64,000 nt of DNA from Selaginella moellendorffii. Lineage: Eukaryota; Streptophyta; Lycopodiopsida; Selaginellales; Selaginellaceae. The notes under the pieces are model-generated. The model did not search any database. It had not been told where the DNA came from and was given only the letters and a program-made list of their open reading frames with translations. This document shows, piece by piece, positions 12,505-23,927 of this stretch. Where the stretch lies: assembly GCF_000143415.4 (NCBI RefSeq), contig NW_003314308.1:1282654-1346653 (forward strand), in the 5' to 3' direction. Position 1 is the first letter of the stretch. Each line of letters starts with the position of its first letter. The translations under genes and the position numbers were made by a program.

Positions 12505-12537
12505 CCTGCCACGAGCGCGCGTTGCTGCCGCCCAACC

Positions 12538-12615
12538 AAGAACCCTAACACCAAAACTCTAGAGAACCCTAAAAACGCTTAAAGGCCAAGTACTTAAAAA
12601 GGGAAAACCCTAATA
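12538..12615 (-). promoter_or_regulatory. Telobox-like motifs upstream of TOM6
   Basis: Three copies of AACCCTAA/AACCCTAAA (near 12541, 12564 and 12605) lie 37-110 bases upstream of the TOM6 start codon. Telobox motifs (AAACCCTAA) are known elements of plant promoters for translation and mitochondrial genes. Their role here is inferred from position. Confidence 0.5.
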
Positions 12616-12671
12616 AAAAGGATGGAATTGTGCTGCTATTGGGATTAGACACTTAGTTGTTTTCCTTGCAG

Positions 12672-13948
12672 ATGTCACTTAGAGGGAAGAACCTACCCGA
12701 ATTGCCAATAGGACTCAGCCAACAATCCATAGCCATGCCAGTAGTGTCGCCTCCAACGTTGTGGTCACAATTTGAGCAAGAGATGACAGTCTTTGTGGGA
12801 TCCCTGGATGATACGCAGATATTCGACGAGAGTGCTACTGTTCATCCTCTTCCAGTGACAAAGTAGGAATCAGAGGTGCCACGTTTGGAGAGCATGGCAG
12901 CGGAGTTACGAATTCCACTTCTTTATGTAGCTGGTGGAAGTGGTCCATCATACTCATACACGGACCATGTAATCTTCGACTCAAGACTTCCTGAACCAGC
13001 TGGGAACCGGAAGAAGCTCTCTCGTCGTGTTTTTGGAGTTGAGTGGGCCATGGGAGTGGAAAATTTCGGGATGAGACTTGCGACTAGCTCTGGAGGACAA
13101 TCAACAGGGCTCAAAGCTTATCAAAGACATTCAACAACTGTTTGGTGACATGGTCATGGACGAAACACGTATCGGCTTTATCTCGAACTATTCACAGACT
13201 ATTTTCTTCCGGAGGATTGATGCAACCAGCAAGACATTGCAGTATTCACCTGTGATTCGTATGGATGGTGGTGCACCACTCGGAGCCTTTCTGTTTGTTC
13301 TTGTGGCAGCTCACAAGGACAGTGCCACCACAAAGCTCCATATGCAGCGGGAATTGGTGCCGTCGACTCCGGTTCGAGGTTCCTCGTTGAAGCTACCGAG
13401 GTGCAGCCACTATCAACGCTATGACATGTCAATAGTGGTTGCAGAAGAGAGGTTTCATGAGCTCTCTGCTCCAACCATAAATGAGCTTGGTTTGGCAGGT
13501 ATGCATTCAGAGTAGAGTCGAGTGATAGTTTTGATTTGTGTTCATTGTGTTGCAGGTATGGGGAAATATGGAAACGTTTTAGATCTTGTTTTGAAGACAT
13601 TCGATCTACGGGAGGAAGAAGCTATTAAAGCTTTCGTGCAAGAGGAAAGGGCATCCACGAGATCTATCCTCCGATGTTGGCCGTCTTCCTCACTGTAACG
13701 TTGTCTACTTGGCTCTGTCGGACGAGGGCTCAAGAAGGCTAGGTGATGTGGTCACAACAAGTTCTATGTCTTTGGAAGTAAGACACGGGCTACTTGAGAT
13801 TCAAGTTCTACATGGGGATCTACAATGTTCCCATGTTTTAATTTCGGATGGCAAGCCAAAGTTTCTGGACTTCGATCGTGCAATTTCCAATCCTTCACAT
13901 GAAATGATAGAAGAGCGCACAGTTGGAGGAGCTTCTAGTGGAAGTTAG
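12672..13948 (+). pseudogene. Degenerate protein-kinase-fold gene
   Basis: Coding-like stretches run through all three plus frames, broken by stops (after 12866, 13514 and 13696) and frame changes. The last part reads HGDLQCSHVL followed by DGKPKFLDFDRA. That resembles the catalytic loop (H-x-D-L-x4-N/H-V-L) and metal-binding aspartate segment of protein-kinase-like or aminoglycoside-phosphotransferase-like folds. The upstream part has no recognised domain. I could not find splice sites that restore one frame, so I call it a pseudogene. A multi-exon gene with unusual introns remains possible. It lies between TOM6 and an AT-rich repeat region. Confidence 0.5.
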
Positions 13949-15153
13949 TTAAAAAATGAAGCTAGTTAAAGACTAGTGACTGTCAATCTATGTAAATCGT
14001 TTGTGAAGGTGACTATCATGACTTTATCATTTGCCTTTAGAAAACCTGGGGAAGGTTTAGTATTAAGATTCTTACATATACACTAATATAAACAGTATTT
14101 ACCATCTATGAGTAAATGTTGAGGGTTGAATTTGATTCATAAGCGTTCATCCTCACCATGAATTAAGCTGAGCTCTAGATGTGTGAGCAGCTCTAGGGTT
14201 TTCTCAATATTCTAGAGATATGATGGATAGATTAACAATTGTATTTAAACTTTGGCCTTTCCTTTTCAGTTCCTTGCTTGATGCTCATAACACAATCCCT
14301 GAAGAGCATTATCCACACCCACAACTCTTAAGCAAAGAATCAGAGCAATTTCAGTAGGAACTGGATAATATTTCTAGCCACCAGAACTTAATCTAGAGCC
14401 TTACCATGAAGGCACTTGCATTCGTGAGCATTATATATACTTTGTTACATAATGGACAAACTCTATGTGAGAGATTGCCATGCAAGTAAAGCTATAGTAA
14501 TTTTAAAAAATAAAGGAATATACTATAATACAATGTATTTTTAATATTCTTAATCAATTAATCAAGTAACATCTAAAAGGAAATAGTACCAGATTTAGGT
14601 TTAGGTTATTATATATATCTTCATTAGGAAAACTTTATTAGAAAATGAATATAAATATTAAAATCTAATATTTGTTAGTCATAAAAATAAGCAATGTGGT
14701 GTTAATTAACTTTTTATCAAGAAGGTTAGTAAGTGAAATTTAAGCTCAAATTGAGTAAATTATAGAAATATATATTTAAAATTGTGTTTATCAAGATGAG
14801 TTTTGATAGCATTAACATCTATTAAAAATTAAATTTTTTACCAAAATTTACCAAATATCTTATTGATATAAAATGGTATTTATAAATATTTAAGTTTAAG
14901 TAGTTTTATTCTCATTTTAAAAATATATTATATATAATAAAGATAATTATTATATATATTATTGTGAAAGTATTTATATTATTATCACATTTAGTATTTA
15001 TCACAAAGAGCAAAGGTCCTCAGCATACATATTATATACCTATATTATATTATAGTTTAAATAGTAAAATAACACAAATTTGTAAATTCTTTGAATTTTT
15101 TAAAATAATTTAAAAAAAAAATAGTATATTCAACATGTTTCTATAGTTTCTTA

Positions 15154-15215
<62 letters not shown>

Positions 15216-16744
15216 CACTTCACACACCTATAAGTATTGAACTATTAAAAACCATGCAATATCTTTTATTAAAACTATTAAATGGTACGATTTTAGTGTT
15301 GCTCTAAACACACATTTATTTATAGTATTATTATTATTATATAATTTAATGAAATGGGATCCAAAATGATCTACTCCTGATGAATAACTCTTTTAGTACA
15401 CTACTAAAATAAATGATTTAAAATGATTTATTTTAAAAGAAGGGATTCAGAAGATTAGCATGAGTCTGAATCCCTCTGTGGATGTGGATCATCAAGCTTA
15501 AGTTTTTGTTTTCCTATTTTAATTTTGAAAGATTAGATGCACTCTTGGTGTGTGGGTCACCCATTCTCTCCGTGATCCCAATTTCAGGGAGCATGTATCC
15601 TAATATAGCGCTGACTTCTACTTTATCTCTCTAGATGAACGTGGTCGAAATCGGCTGAAGGTTCACTGCATCTGGACGGTCGAAACAAGCCGAGAAAAAT
15701 CCAGTTGAGGTGAACACTATGACAACATAGAAAAAACACAGAAGGCCACTGGAAGAGAAGCTTCCTTTGTTTTTAACACGTTAGATAGATTTGGGCCAGC
15801 TCAAAGCACGATAAGCATGTAAAGAAAAAATAAAAATCGTTCTCAAACCAAACCATGACACGGTACGTCCAGCGCAATTTCGTACGTGTACGACACGGAG
15901 TGGCCCTTGGACGCATCCAAGAGCCACTCCAAGACATGCATGAGCATCGTTTAGTTTAAGTACTTCGCATATCCGGGCCAAGTTATGCACATATGCTTTG
16001 GCTAAACTAACTAATCACCCAAGTTTAGCAAGTTCTCTTTGACGCCCATGAAACATTGCTTTCTTTATATAGTGACGCGGCTACTCGACCGAGCAGGGCC
16101 TTGATCCCAAAACACGTGTCGGTCACTAGAAACTGGCTGCATGTACGGTACTCCGTCTGTGGTGGTGGTGAGCCGGTCCGTGACCAGTAGTGGACCTAAG
16201 CAAGTCTCTCGTGATTTAGATAAAGCCGGTCAGCTAGCCGGTGTGCTCATCTTGGCCATTGGGGGTGTTTTAATCGTTGATTAGCGGCTGGGATTGGGTG
16301 GAGCGTCTATGCTTTGGCTGCACGTCATCGGGTAATAACCAACAGTAACAATGTGACCACGCTGCACTGTTGCAGCCGTTGGATGGGTCGCTCATCGACG
16401 GCCGCGTGCTGGAAGCTTGGATAGGAGAGGGGGGTCGCTCTCTCTATATTTCGCTGCGGGCTGGCATTTCTAGATCCGTGGCTAGGGCTTTGGATCGCTG
16501 CGAGGGAGCTGAAACGTCGCGCAAGGTTTCTTTCTCGCTGTGGCAGCCTTTCCGCGGCGATCGGATGTGTTTTTGATGCACTTCTTGGTGCTAGGGCGGC
16601 AGCGATCGCCAATGCGATTCTTTTGATCGATCGAGCATGCCCGCGATAATGCGAGCTGACGGCCTGCCATTGTTTCTTCTTTTTAGAGTCTGGGAGACAT
16701 AGTGGGATCGCGGCAGGCAGCGCTCGAAATTTCAATCGGGGGCC
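13949..16744. other. AT-rich spacer, then upstream region of the next kinase gene
   Basis: From 13949 to about 15480 the DNA is strongly AT-rich, with no open frames of note and no recognisable transposon protein. From about 15540 base composition rises, and 16300-16744 probably holds the promoter and leader of the ACT-domain kinase gene. No gene is supported in between; a 69-codon minus-strand frame at 15781-15990 has no family resemblance. Confidence 0.6.
15157..15214. repeat. (TA)n microsatellite
   Basis: Perfect alternating TA for about 58 bases. It is expected to be unstable in length and could extrude cruciforms. Confidence 0.97.
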
Positions 16745-19373
16745 ATGACCTCGTCGCAAGAGTTCTTGGAGGAGGAGGCGGTGGCGGTGGAGGGAAATAT
16801 CCAGGAGGAGCTGCGCCACCGGTCTCACGGTAGCGGCGGGGGAGAGGAAGCTTTTTCACTGCATCGGGCCACAAAGGCCGAGGTGTGCCAGGAGATTGTC
16901 AAGCGGCTCCAGGCGCAGAATCACGAGGCTTTGGAGGATCCCGGATTTCTGGAAGAGCTACAGGCACATTTCAATCGCTTGCCGACGAGGTGAGATCTGT
17001 CTTGGAATGCTGGACTGTGGTGACACCGGCTTGGAACCGGGATGAATTGGTGGTGATCCAGGTATGCGTTGGATGTCAACACGGAGAGGGCTGAGGACGT
17101 GCTCATGCACAAGCGATTGCTGCAGCTCGCGGAGAATCCCGACATCAGGCCCGTCTTTCACGTCCGGATCGTCCAAGTAAGTGCGTGCCTTTCGTTTCGA
17201 GCAGATTCGAATGCGCTCGCTCCCATTCTCCGATACTTATGCTGCGAAAACAATACCTGACCATACTAGGTCCAGCAGCGCTTGGACGAATCAGTACCAG
17301 GAGACCAGTGCATGCCCGTGCCTGAAACTCAGCTGTAAGTCTCAGGCTCAGCTACCTATTGCTTCCAAGTCTTAACTAACGATGATGTTGTCTTGTTTCA
17401 ATCTTTTTTTCTTCCTTCCGTAGTGTACATCCACCTCCTGCATTTGGTTCTTCTCCTAACCTCGAAGCTTTAGTCCTCGATCTGAATAAGCCTTCATCTG
17501 ATGAAGATCGAGAGAGTCATGCGGATAATTCCCCAAGGTACGATTACGCTTTACATATATCCATCCATCCGCAAAGCAACGGATGTTTCTTGTGCTCAGC
17601 CGTGGACTCGCTCAGATCTTTATGCACGAAGTGACGATATCAACTATAGATAAACCCAAGCTTTTAAGCCAGGTAATAGTTTTTGTCCAACCGCCAGTTC
17701 AGTAGTCAAGTTTATCTTTCATTCTCTATTGGCAGCTATCGGCTTGGCTTGCCGACGTTGGATTGAATATCCAAGAAGCGCACGCTTTCTCCACTAGAGA
17801 TGGGTTTTCTCTCGATGTCTTCGTAGTGGACGGCTGGTCATGTGAGGTATGTATCCTTGCGTAGTTGATTTTTATCCAGTGAGATTGCCTATCAGGATAC
17901 GGATGGCCTACAGTTGGCAATGGAGCGAGCATTGGCTGGCATTGAGGTACTCACTCGTCTCAATTTTCTAGATACTAAGACATTTTCGCTGTTGCAGAAA
18001 GAGGCGTGGACCAAGCCGAAATCTCCCACCAAAAGTCTTTCAAATGGCCGCAGGCACGGTCATGTAAAGATTCCTTTTGATGGCAAGGATGATTGGGAGA
18101 TCGATAGTGAGCAGTTGAAACTGCTGCATAAGGTGGCTTCTGGCTCCTTCGGTGATCTGTAAGATTTTTTCTTGTCGTTTTGTTTTCTTTCCTTGCACTT
18201 CAACTTTTTTTTCTTTTTTCAGTTTCCGAGGAGTGTACTGCGGGCAAGATGTTGCAATTAAAGTGTTGAAACCCGAGCGTTTGAACGAAGATTTACAAAA
18301 GGAATTTGCTCAAGAAGTCTTCATCATGCGGTAACCGCTATAGCATTTCGTAACATTGTAAATTGATCCTTATTCTTCCAGGAAAGTGCGCCACAAAAAC
18401 GTTGTGCAGTTTATAGGAGCATGCACTAAGCCGCCGAACTTATCTATAGTCACTGGTCTGCAAGCTGTCTCTGTCGAGATTATCGATTTGACTTTGTCCT
18501 TGCAGAGTACATGTCCGGTGGAAGTGTTTACGATTATTTGCACAAGCATCGATCCGTTTTAAAACTACCGATGGCACTCAGAGTGGCTATTGACGTGTCA
18601 AAAGGAATGGATTATCTGCACCAGAACAACATAGTTCACCGGGATTTGAAAGCGGCAAACTTGTTAATGGACGAGAACGAGGTAGAGTGTAGACTTAGCT
18701 AACCTAGATGTTCATATTGTTGACGTGGCTGTCACGTAGGTTGTCAAAGTAGCTGATTTTGGAGTTGCAAGAGTGAAGGACCACACTGGTGTGATGACTG
18801 CTGAAACGGGAACTTATCGTTGGATGGCACCAGAGGTAATTGTCAGCCATGATCTGCATGCATTATAACGGAAGGCCGCATTTGCAGGTTATCGAGCATA
18901 AGCCATATGACCACAAGGCTGACATCTTTAGTTTTGGCGTAGTTTTATGGGAGCTTTTGACGGGCAAGGTACATGATTTGTCATATCAATTCTTTCTTAA
19001 TACGAAGGCCTTTTGTTGCAGCTGCCTTACGACTATCTCACACCGTTACAAGCGGCTGTTGCAGTCGTTCAGAAGGTAATATTGACAGAACTTCTGCTAC
19101 TTGACAGAACGCTTAAAATTCCAGGGGCTTCGACCTGTTATTCCGAAAAACACTCATCCCAAGCTTGCTGAATTGATGGAGAAATGCTGGCAATCAAACG
19201 CTGCAGAGAGGCCGGAGTTTTCAATAATTACTCTAGTTTTGCAAGACGTGTATAAAGAGGTAATTTCCTTCTTGAGTCGCGTAGTGCTCACGGAGTATTC
19301 CCAGATTGGAGAGGAAGAAAGCGAGAAGAAGAAAAAGTCTGGAATCTTTTCAGCTTTCCGGCGGAACCTGTGA
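16745..19373 (+). CDS. ACT-domain Raf-like serine/threonine/tyrosine kinase (STY8/17/46 type)
   Basis: Kinase of 575 residues in 16 exons: 16745-16989, 17062-17176, 17270-17334, 17424-17537, 17600-17672, 17736-17846, 17896-17946, 17998-18158, 18223-18330, 18382-18455, 18506-18681, 18740-18835, 18888-18968, 19022-19075, 19125-19259, 19305-19373. An N-terminal helical region is followed by an ACT domain (about 180-255; [20 protein letters not shown]) and a Raf-like kinase domain from about 300. The kinase domain has the [11 protein letters not shown] loop, VAIKVL lysine, [13 protein letters not shown] and WMAPE. Arabidopsis relatives phosphorylate chloroplast transit peptides in the cytosol. 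The start ATG precedes an acidic leader and is the first in frame. The last 45 bases before 19305 could be an intron or 15 extra codons, since both readings stay open. Confidence 0.93.
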
Positions 19374-19678
19374 CCATTCATTGACATGTACATGGTGATC
19401 CAATTTTGCTACTGAGGAGAGGAATTGGCCCCTGCGGATTAGCTTACATGGTTGGCTGACCAATAAGCCAGAGGTACAGGCTCACTGCTGGCGATACTTT
19501 TTGGCGCAGTGTTTACTCACAGGTTATAGAACTCCAAAGAAGAATGAGTGGCTGGTTCCAAGACTGTTCGTAGAGGTTGGAAGCACGTAGGATGGTTTCG
19601 TGGCTCGTCACGGTAGACAACAGTGTAGTTATTTCAACGTTAACTCCAGGGACTGAGTTCCAGGAAAGCTGGAAGTCT
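19374..19678. other. Convergent 3' flanks
   Basis: Intergenic stretch between the stop codons of the plus-strand kinase and the minus-strand PPR gene. It should contain both 3' untranslated regions. I see no further feature. Confidence 0.6.
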
Positions 19679-21427
19679 CTAGTCTGGTTCCAAGGTCCCT
19701 GGAGCTTGCAATTGGCGGCCCGAGAAGAACCAGAGGTTGGACAGCACGATGTAGGATGTGGCATCACTCACGTCCATCTCCAAGAGGCGTCCGGCCAGCG
19801 ACGCCCCCTTCTGGAGATTACTGTGACTTCCACAGGCGCCCAGCAAGCACTTCCACTCCAAGGCGTCCGGTTCGAGTGGCATGCTCCAGGCCAGCTCGTA
19901 AGCACTGTCCGAGAACCCGGCTCGGCCCAAGAGCGTGATCACACAGCAGTAGTGGTGCTTGATTGGGCGCATCCCAAAGTCAGCTCTCATGGACTGGACG
20001 CAGCACCTTCCAGCGTACAAATCTCCGGAATGGCAGAAAGCCAGCATGGCCGAGGCAAAGCAAGCATCGTCGACAGTGTGGATGAGCTTCATCGAGTGGA
20101 AGAGATCCAAGGCCTCGGCTGGCTGTCCGTTTCGAGCGTAGCCAGCGAGCATGGAGCTCCAGGAGATCAGATCTGGCGAGAGAGTTCTGTCCAGGATTAG
20201 TCTGGCCGCAGTGGTGTTCCCCGCTGCGACGTGCATGGCTAGCAGCGAAGTCCACGAGAGAACGTCCCGGTGTGGCATGAGGTTGAAGAGCTTGATGGCG
20301 TCCTCCGCGAGACCGGACTGGCAGTAGGCCGAGAGCATGGCATTCCAGGCAACCAGGTTCCGCTGCGGCACCGAATCGAAGACAAACTTGGCCTGCTCGA
20401 TCTGTCCAGTCTGAGCGAAAGCCGCCACCATTGTCGTCGCGGAGACGAGGTTTATCTCCGGGATGCTCGAGAAGAGATCCACAGCCTCGTGGACGTGATC
20501 GTTCTGCGAGTAGGCCGCGAGCATGGCGTTGAGGGAGACGAGGTTGATCCTTGGGAGCCTTCCAAACAGCGCTCTGGCCTCAGCGACTCTCCGGCTTCGA
20601 GCATACGCCGCCAGCATCGCGTTGCAGGAGACCATATCCTTTTGCGGCATCGCAGCAAAGAAATCGATGGCTTCTTCCAGGAATCCGTTCTGGGCGTATC
20701 CAGCGAGCATGGCGTTGCAGCACACGACGTCCACCTCTTCCAGGGACGCAATCAGGCGTCGAGCTTCGGTGATATGCCCGGTCCGGGCATAGGCAGTGAG
20801 CATGGCGGTGGTGGAGATCAAGTTCCTCTCGGGCATGGCCTTGAACAACCGCCGGCACTCGTCGAGAGATCCGTCCTGTGCACACGCCGAGAGGAGCGCA
20901 TTCCACGACACAATATTCTGGCAAGGCATTCGAGCAAAGAGCTCCCTGGCCGCCTCCAAGTCGCCGTTGTGGGACGAAGCCGATAGGATGGCGTTCCAGG
21001 AAGCCATGTCCCACTCGGGCATCTCCCCAAAGAAACGTCTCGACTCCTGGAGATCGCCGTTCTTCCCGAAGGCCGAGAGCATCGAGTTCCACACCACCTG
21101 ACTGCGCAGCGGGATCTCGTCGAACACCACCTTGGCTTCCAGCAGCTGCCCGTTCTGGGCATACGCCGCCAGCATCGTCGTCCAGGAAACCAAGTCCTTG
21201 GCCGGCATTCGATCAAACAGGAGCTTGGTTTCGGGCAACTTCCTGTTCACCGAGTACGCAAAGATCATGGAGTTCCAGCTGAAACTATCCCTGTGAATCC
21301 CCATGGAGTCAAACACCTGCCGTGCTTTCTTCACCAGCCCGGAGCTCCCATACATCTGGATCAATCTGTTCGACACGAGAACCGCCTCGTCCTCCATCTC
21401 AAACCCAAAACTGGTGCAGTGATCCAT
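19679..21427 (-). CDS. PPR protein with tandem S-type repeats
   Basis: Intron-free gene for a 582-residue pentatricopeptide-repeat protein, a sequence-specific RNA-binding class acting in mitochondria or plastids. The body is a run of about fourteen 31-residue S-type repeats with the signature W/SxxMLxAYAxxGxxxEAxxxFxxMP. Then comes the longer repeat pair around SMRADFGMRPIKHHY and the start of an E-type motif (DALEWKCLLGACGSH, then SYIVLSNLW). The E motif ends abruptly after VLSNLWFFSG, and there is no DYW deaminase domain. I take the Met at 21427 as start. The open frame continues 52 codons further upstream, but that part overlaps the end of the neighbouring coding sequence in another frame. 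No clear targeting peptide is visible. The early stop in the E motif suggests recent truncation. Confidence 0.87.
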   Translation of the reverse strand: MDHCTSFGFEMEDEAVLVSNRLIQMYGSSGLVKKARQVFDSMGIHRDSFSWNSMIFAYSVNRKLPETKLLFDRMPAKDLVSWTTMLAAYAQNGQLLEAKVVFDEIPLRSQVVWNSMLSAFGKNGDLQESRRFFGEMPEWDMASWNAILSASSHNGDLEAARELFARMPCQNIVSWNALLSACAQDGSLDECRRLFKAMPERNLISTTAMLTAYARTGHITEARRLIASLEEVDVVCCNAMLAGYAQNGFLEEAIDFFAAMPQKDMVSCNAMLAAYARSRRVAEARALFGRLPRINLVSLNAMLAAYSQNDHVHEAVDLFSSIPEINLVSATTMVAAFAQTGQIEQAKFVFDSVPQRNLVAWNAMLSAYCQSGLAEDAIKLFNLMPHRDVLSWTSLLAMHVAAGNTTAARLILDRTLSPDLISWSSMLAGYARNGQPAEALDLFHSMKLIHTVDDACFASAMLAFCHSGDLYAGRCCVQSMRADFGMRPIKHHYCCVITLLGRAGFSDSAYELAWSMPLEPDALEWKCLLGACGSHSNLQKGASLAGRLLEMDVSDATSYIVLSNLWFFSGRQLQAPGTLEPD

Positions 21428-21450
21428 GGCTGCGAACTCTTGGCTCTTGT

Positions 21451-22492
21451 CTAGAGGAAGACGTACGAGTTGTAGTCGTAGTCTCTCTTCAGGTTCATGA
21501 GCGTGCTCACGCCTTCGTGGTGGCAGACGTGAGTGTAGAACTGCTTCTTGTTCCGCGGTGGCGGCAGCGGCGTGAAGGGCCATTGGTGCTCGTTCTTGTA
21601 CCTCGTCTTGATGCCACCCAGCGGCCGCTTGAACTCGTCAAAGTGCTCGTCTTTGTCGAAGGTGGTGGCGAACTGGTTGTACTTGGTGCTTTTGCGCTTG
21701 CCTCTCACGGTTGGCCTTCTCTGCAAATGCTTGCCAGGAACGATGGAGTAGAACTGCACAGAGAAACGATCAAAGCTTGCAATCAAAGACAAGCTAGAGT
21801 GTTACCCGCTGAGGAACTTTGCCCTCGTATTCCCTGAAAGGAGGAACCCATTCGGGCTGGTGCGTGTAGCGAGCCGGCTTCTTCGTCGAGCGCCAGTCCT
21901 CCTGGAGCGAGGCGTCGAGGTACCAGTCCTCGAAAATGGATGGCCTGTGTCGCGTCGACCTCCACTTATCGTCGCCCTTGCTCTCGTCGACGTGCTTTAC
22001 AGCGTGCTTGCTCGACCTCCATGGATCGGATCGGTTATCAGGCGGGCCTGGAACTTTCTTCACGCAAGGCCGGAATGGCTTCTCGCTGCGCGAGCCACTT
22101 CCAGGATCAATGTAGCGGTGGCAAGGCCTCCACTGTGATAGAACACACACAGTGAGTGAGTGAGAACTTGCAAATAAACATAGAGCAAATGGTTTCGTTA
22201 CCCCGTCTGGATTTCGATCGATCAGCCGCTGGTCCAGCGTCGATTCTCCAGCGCCAGGGACAGCAGTCCTTGCGGATCGATGTGGTGCCTCATAGCCCAC
22301 GTCTGGATTGATGTATCTTAAGTTTGGACGAAACTGCGAAGAACAAAGGAACGCTTACCTTCTGGAGCAGTGCCTAGGAGAGATTTCGGATCTTACCGGA
22401 GGCTCCTGCGATGGGAACCTCTCGTAATATCCCGAGACGGTAGGGGCCGAGGCACATCGCTCCCGGTGGTAGCGACGGAAATCTCTTCCCAT
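21451..22492 (-). CDS. Unrecognised basic Trp/Tyr/Pro-rich protein, perhaps axonemal
   Basis: Four exons on the minus strand (22397-22492, 22202-22333, 21806-22132, 21451-21753) give 285 residues with phases that close. The start ATG (MGRDFRRYHRE) lies just inside the first exon. The protein is basic, has no membrane segment or catalytic motif, and contains repeated short patterns: RYINPDVGYEAP and RYIDPGSG, W-R-S-S/T (DPWRSSK, KWRSTR, DWRSTK), and a C-terminal NEHQWPFTPLPPPRNKK. Such W/Y/P-rich, domain-free proteins resemble microtubule inner proteins of cilia. That would fit a plant with flagellate sperm, but I recall no specific homologue, so the role is a guess. It is divergent from the E2 gene (324 bp between starts) and ends 24 bases before the PPR start. 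Confidence 0.7.
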
Positions 22493-22816
22493 AGTCTTTG
22501 CGCTGCATTCCAAGAACTATCAAATCGATGCTCCTAGCTCGATCTGGATCGATAGAAATCGCCATACCTGGATGAAGGAGGAGCTTGGGATCGCAATGGA
22601 GCACTGCGACCTAGCTCAAGGCTATCTAGAGACGCGACCACTGAGATTTCCCACTCAAAAGATCTAAACTTCACGCCAACGGCTGGGATTCCCCATCGCC
22701 TGTCCCCTTCCGCGGCGGAATGGCTAGGGCATATGGGTTATAAGGCGGCAGTGGAGAAAAATAGGTCCCATTTGATTCTTTGTTCCAGGGTTGGGGTTGG
22801 AGAGCGCCGCGCCCAA
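22493..22816. promoter_or_regulatory. Shared divergent promoter region
   Basis: These 324 bases lie between the start codons of two divergent genes, the unrecognised basic protein (minus) and the RAD6-type E2 (plus), and must carry both promoters and leaders. On the minus strand a possible 5' untranslated exon ends near 22569, where a GTATGG donor is followed by an acceptor just upstream of the first coding exon. A GGCTAGGGCATA element near 22728 resembles a half telobox. Confidence 0.5.
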
Positions 22817-23522
22817 ATGTCTACGCCATCAAGGAAGCGCTTGATGCGAGACTTCAAGCGCCTCCAACACGATCCTCCCGCGGGAATCAGCGGCGCGCCG
22901 CAGGACAACAACATCATGCTCTGGAACGCGGTGATCTTCGGGTAGGAATGTAGCCGCTCGACACTAGGGTATCGATCTAACTCTTGGTTTCGTGTTGCAG
23001 GCCGGATGACACTCCCTGGGATGGAGGTGAGGTTTTAGAGCTTTTGGATTTTTCCGTGTGTTTTGCTTGCTAAGCTTGAGCTTTTGGTGGCACTGTACAG
23101 GGACGTTTAAGCTGACATTGCAATTCACAGAGGACTATCCCAACAAACCTCCCACCGTGAGGTTTGTTTCCAAGATGTTCCATCCCAATAGTGAGTCCCT
23201 TTCTTCTTTCTTTAATTTTCTTTTTTTCTTACTCATCTTTTTGCAGTTTATGCTGATGGAAGTATTTGCCTCGACATACTGCAAAATCAATGGAGTCCGA
23301 TCTACGATGTTGCGGCAATTCTTACGTCCATACAGGTTTGGTTTTTTTTCTCGCCTTTGTTGGAATAGACTTTCTTACACTTATCCATCGCAGTCACTGC
23401 TTTGTGATCCTAACCCAAACTCGCCGGCAAACTCCGAAGCAGCACGGATGTATAGCGAGAACCGTCGAGAGTACAACCGGAGAGTCCGCGACATTGTGGA
23501 GCAGAGCTGGACGGCGGAATAG
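22817..23522 (+). CDS. UBC2: Ubiquitin-conjugating enzyme E2, RAD6/UBC2 type
   Basis: Five exons (22817-22941, 23001-23026, 23101-23190, 23247-23335, 23394-23522) encode 152 residues, the family's exact length. The sequence follows RAD6 closely: [17 protein letters not shown] at the N-terminus, the HPN motif, the active-site cysteine in [12 protein letters not shown], and the ending [11 protein letters not shown]6-type E2s work with HUB1/BRE1-type ligases to monoubiquitinate histone H2B, and with RAD18-type ligases on PCNA in DNA damage tolerance. The ATG chosen gives the conserved N-terminus. Gene identity is essentially certain from sequence; which paralogue it corresponds to in other plants is not resolvable. 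Confidence 0.97.
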
Positions 23523-23927
23523 CCTGGATTTGTGGGGTAAGGCAGCATTTATGAGTGATCTTTTGCAATATATTTGTTGCATTGGCTAGCTCAAATGGGA
23601 TCGCAGCACTTGCTTGAGTATGTATATGTATATACTACGTAGCGTGGAATGAATGTGGAGGAAGTTTTATTGCAAACTCTCACGAGTCTTTGCGTTGAGT
23701 CTTTGTGTGTCTGTCTTCTGTGTATGCCTCTTTGCTTAGCAATAACTCTTTGGATGTCATACAAAGTCTTGTTTTCCAGGTCTGAGAAACACGTATGGCT
23801 GGCCGTCACAGGTAATCTGTGTATCCTTTAGTACTCAAGATTGATGGTGGCTTTATTCAGTGAAATGTGTGCTGCTCCAGACACGCATAAAGAATGAAAA
23901 AGCAATCCGGAAAAAACTTTGGCTTGT
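23523..23927. other. Convergent 3' flanks
   Basis: Between the E2 gene stop and the stop of the minus-strand pectinesterase. It should hold two 3' untranslated regions; nothing else is seen. Confidence 0.6.

Noticed and set aside
20270-20986. 238-codon plus-strand frame
   Set aside because: Antisense shadow of the PPR repeats; its apparent periodicity mirrors the 31-residue repeat on the other strand.
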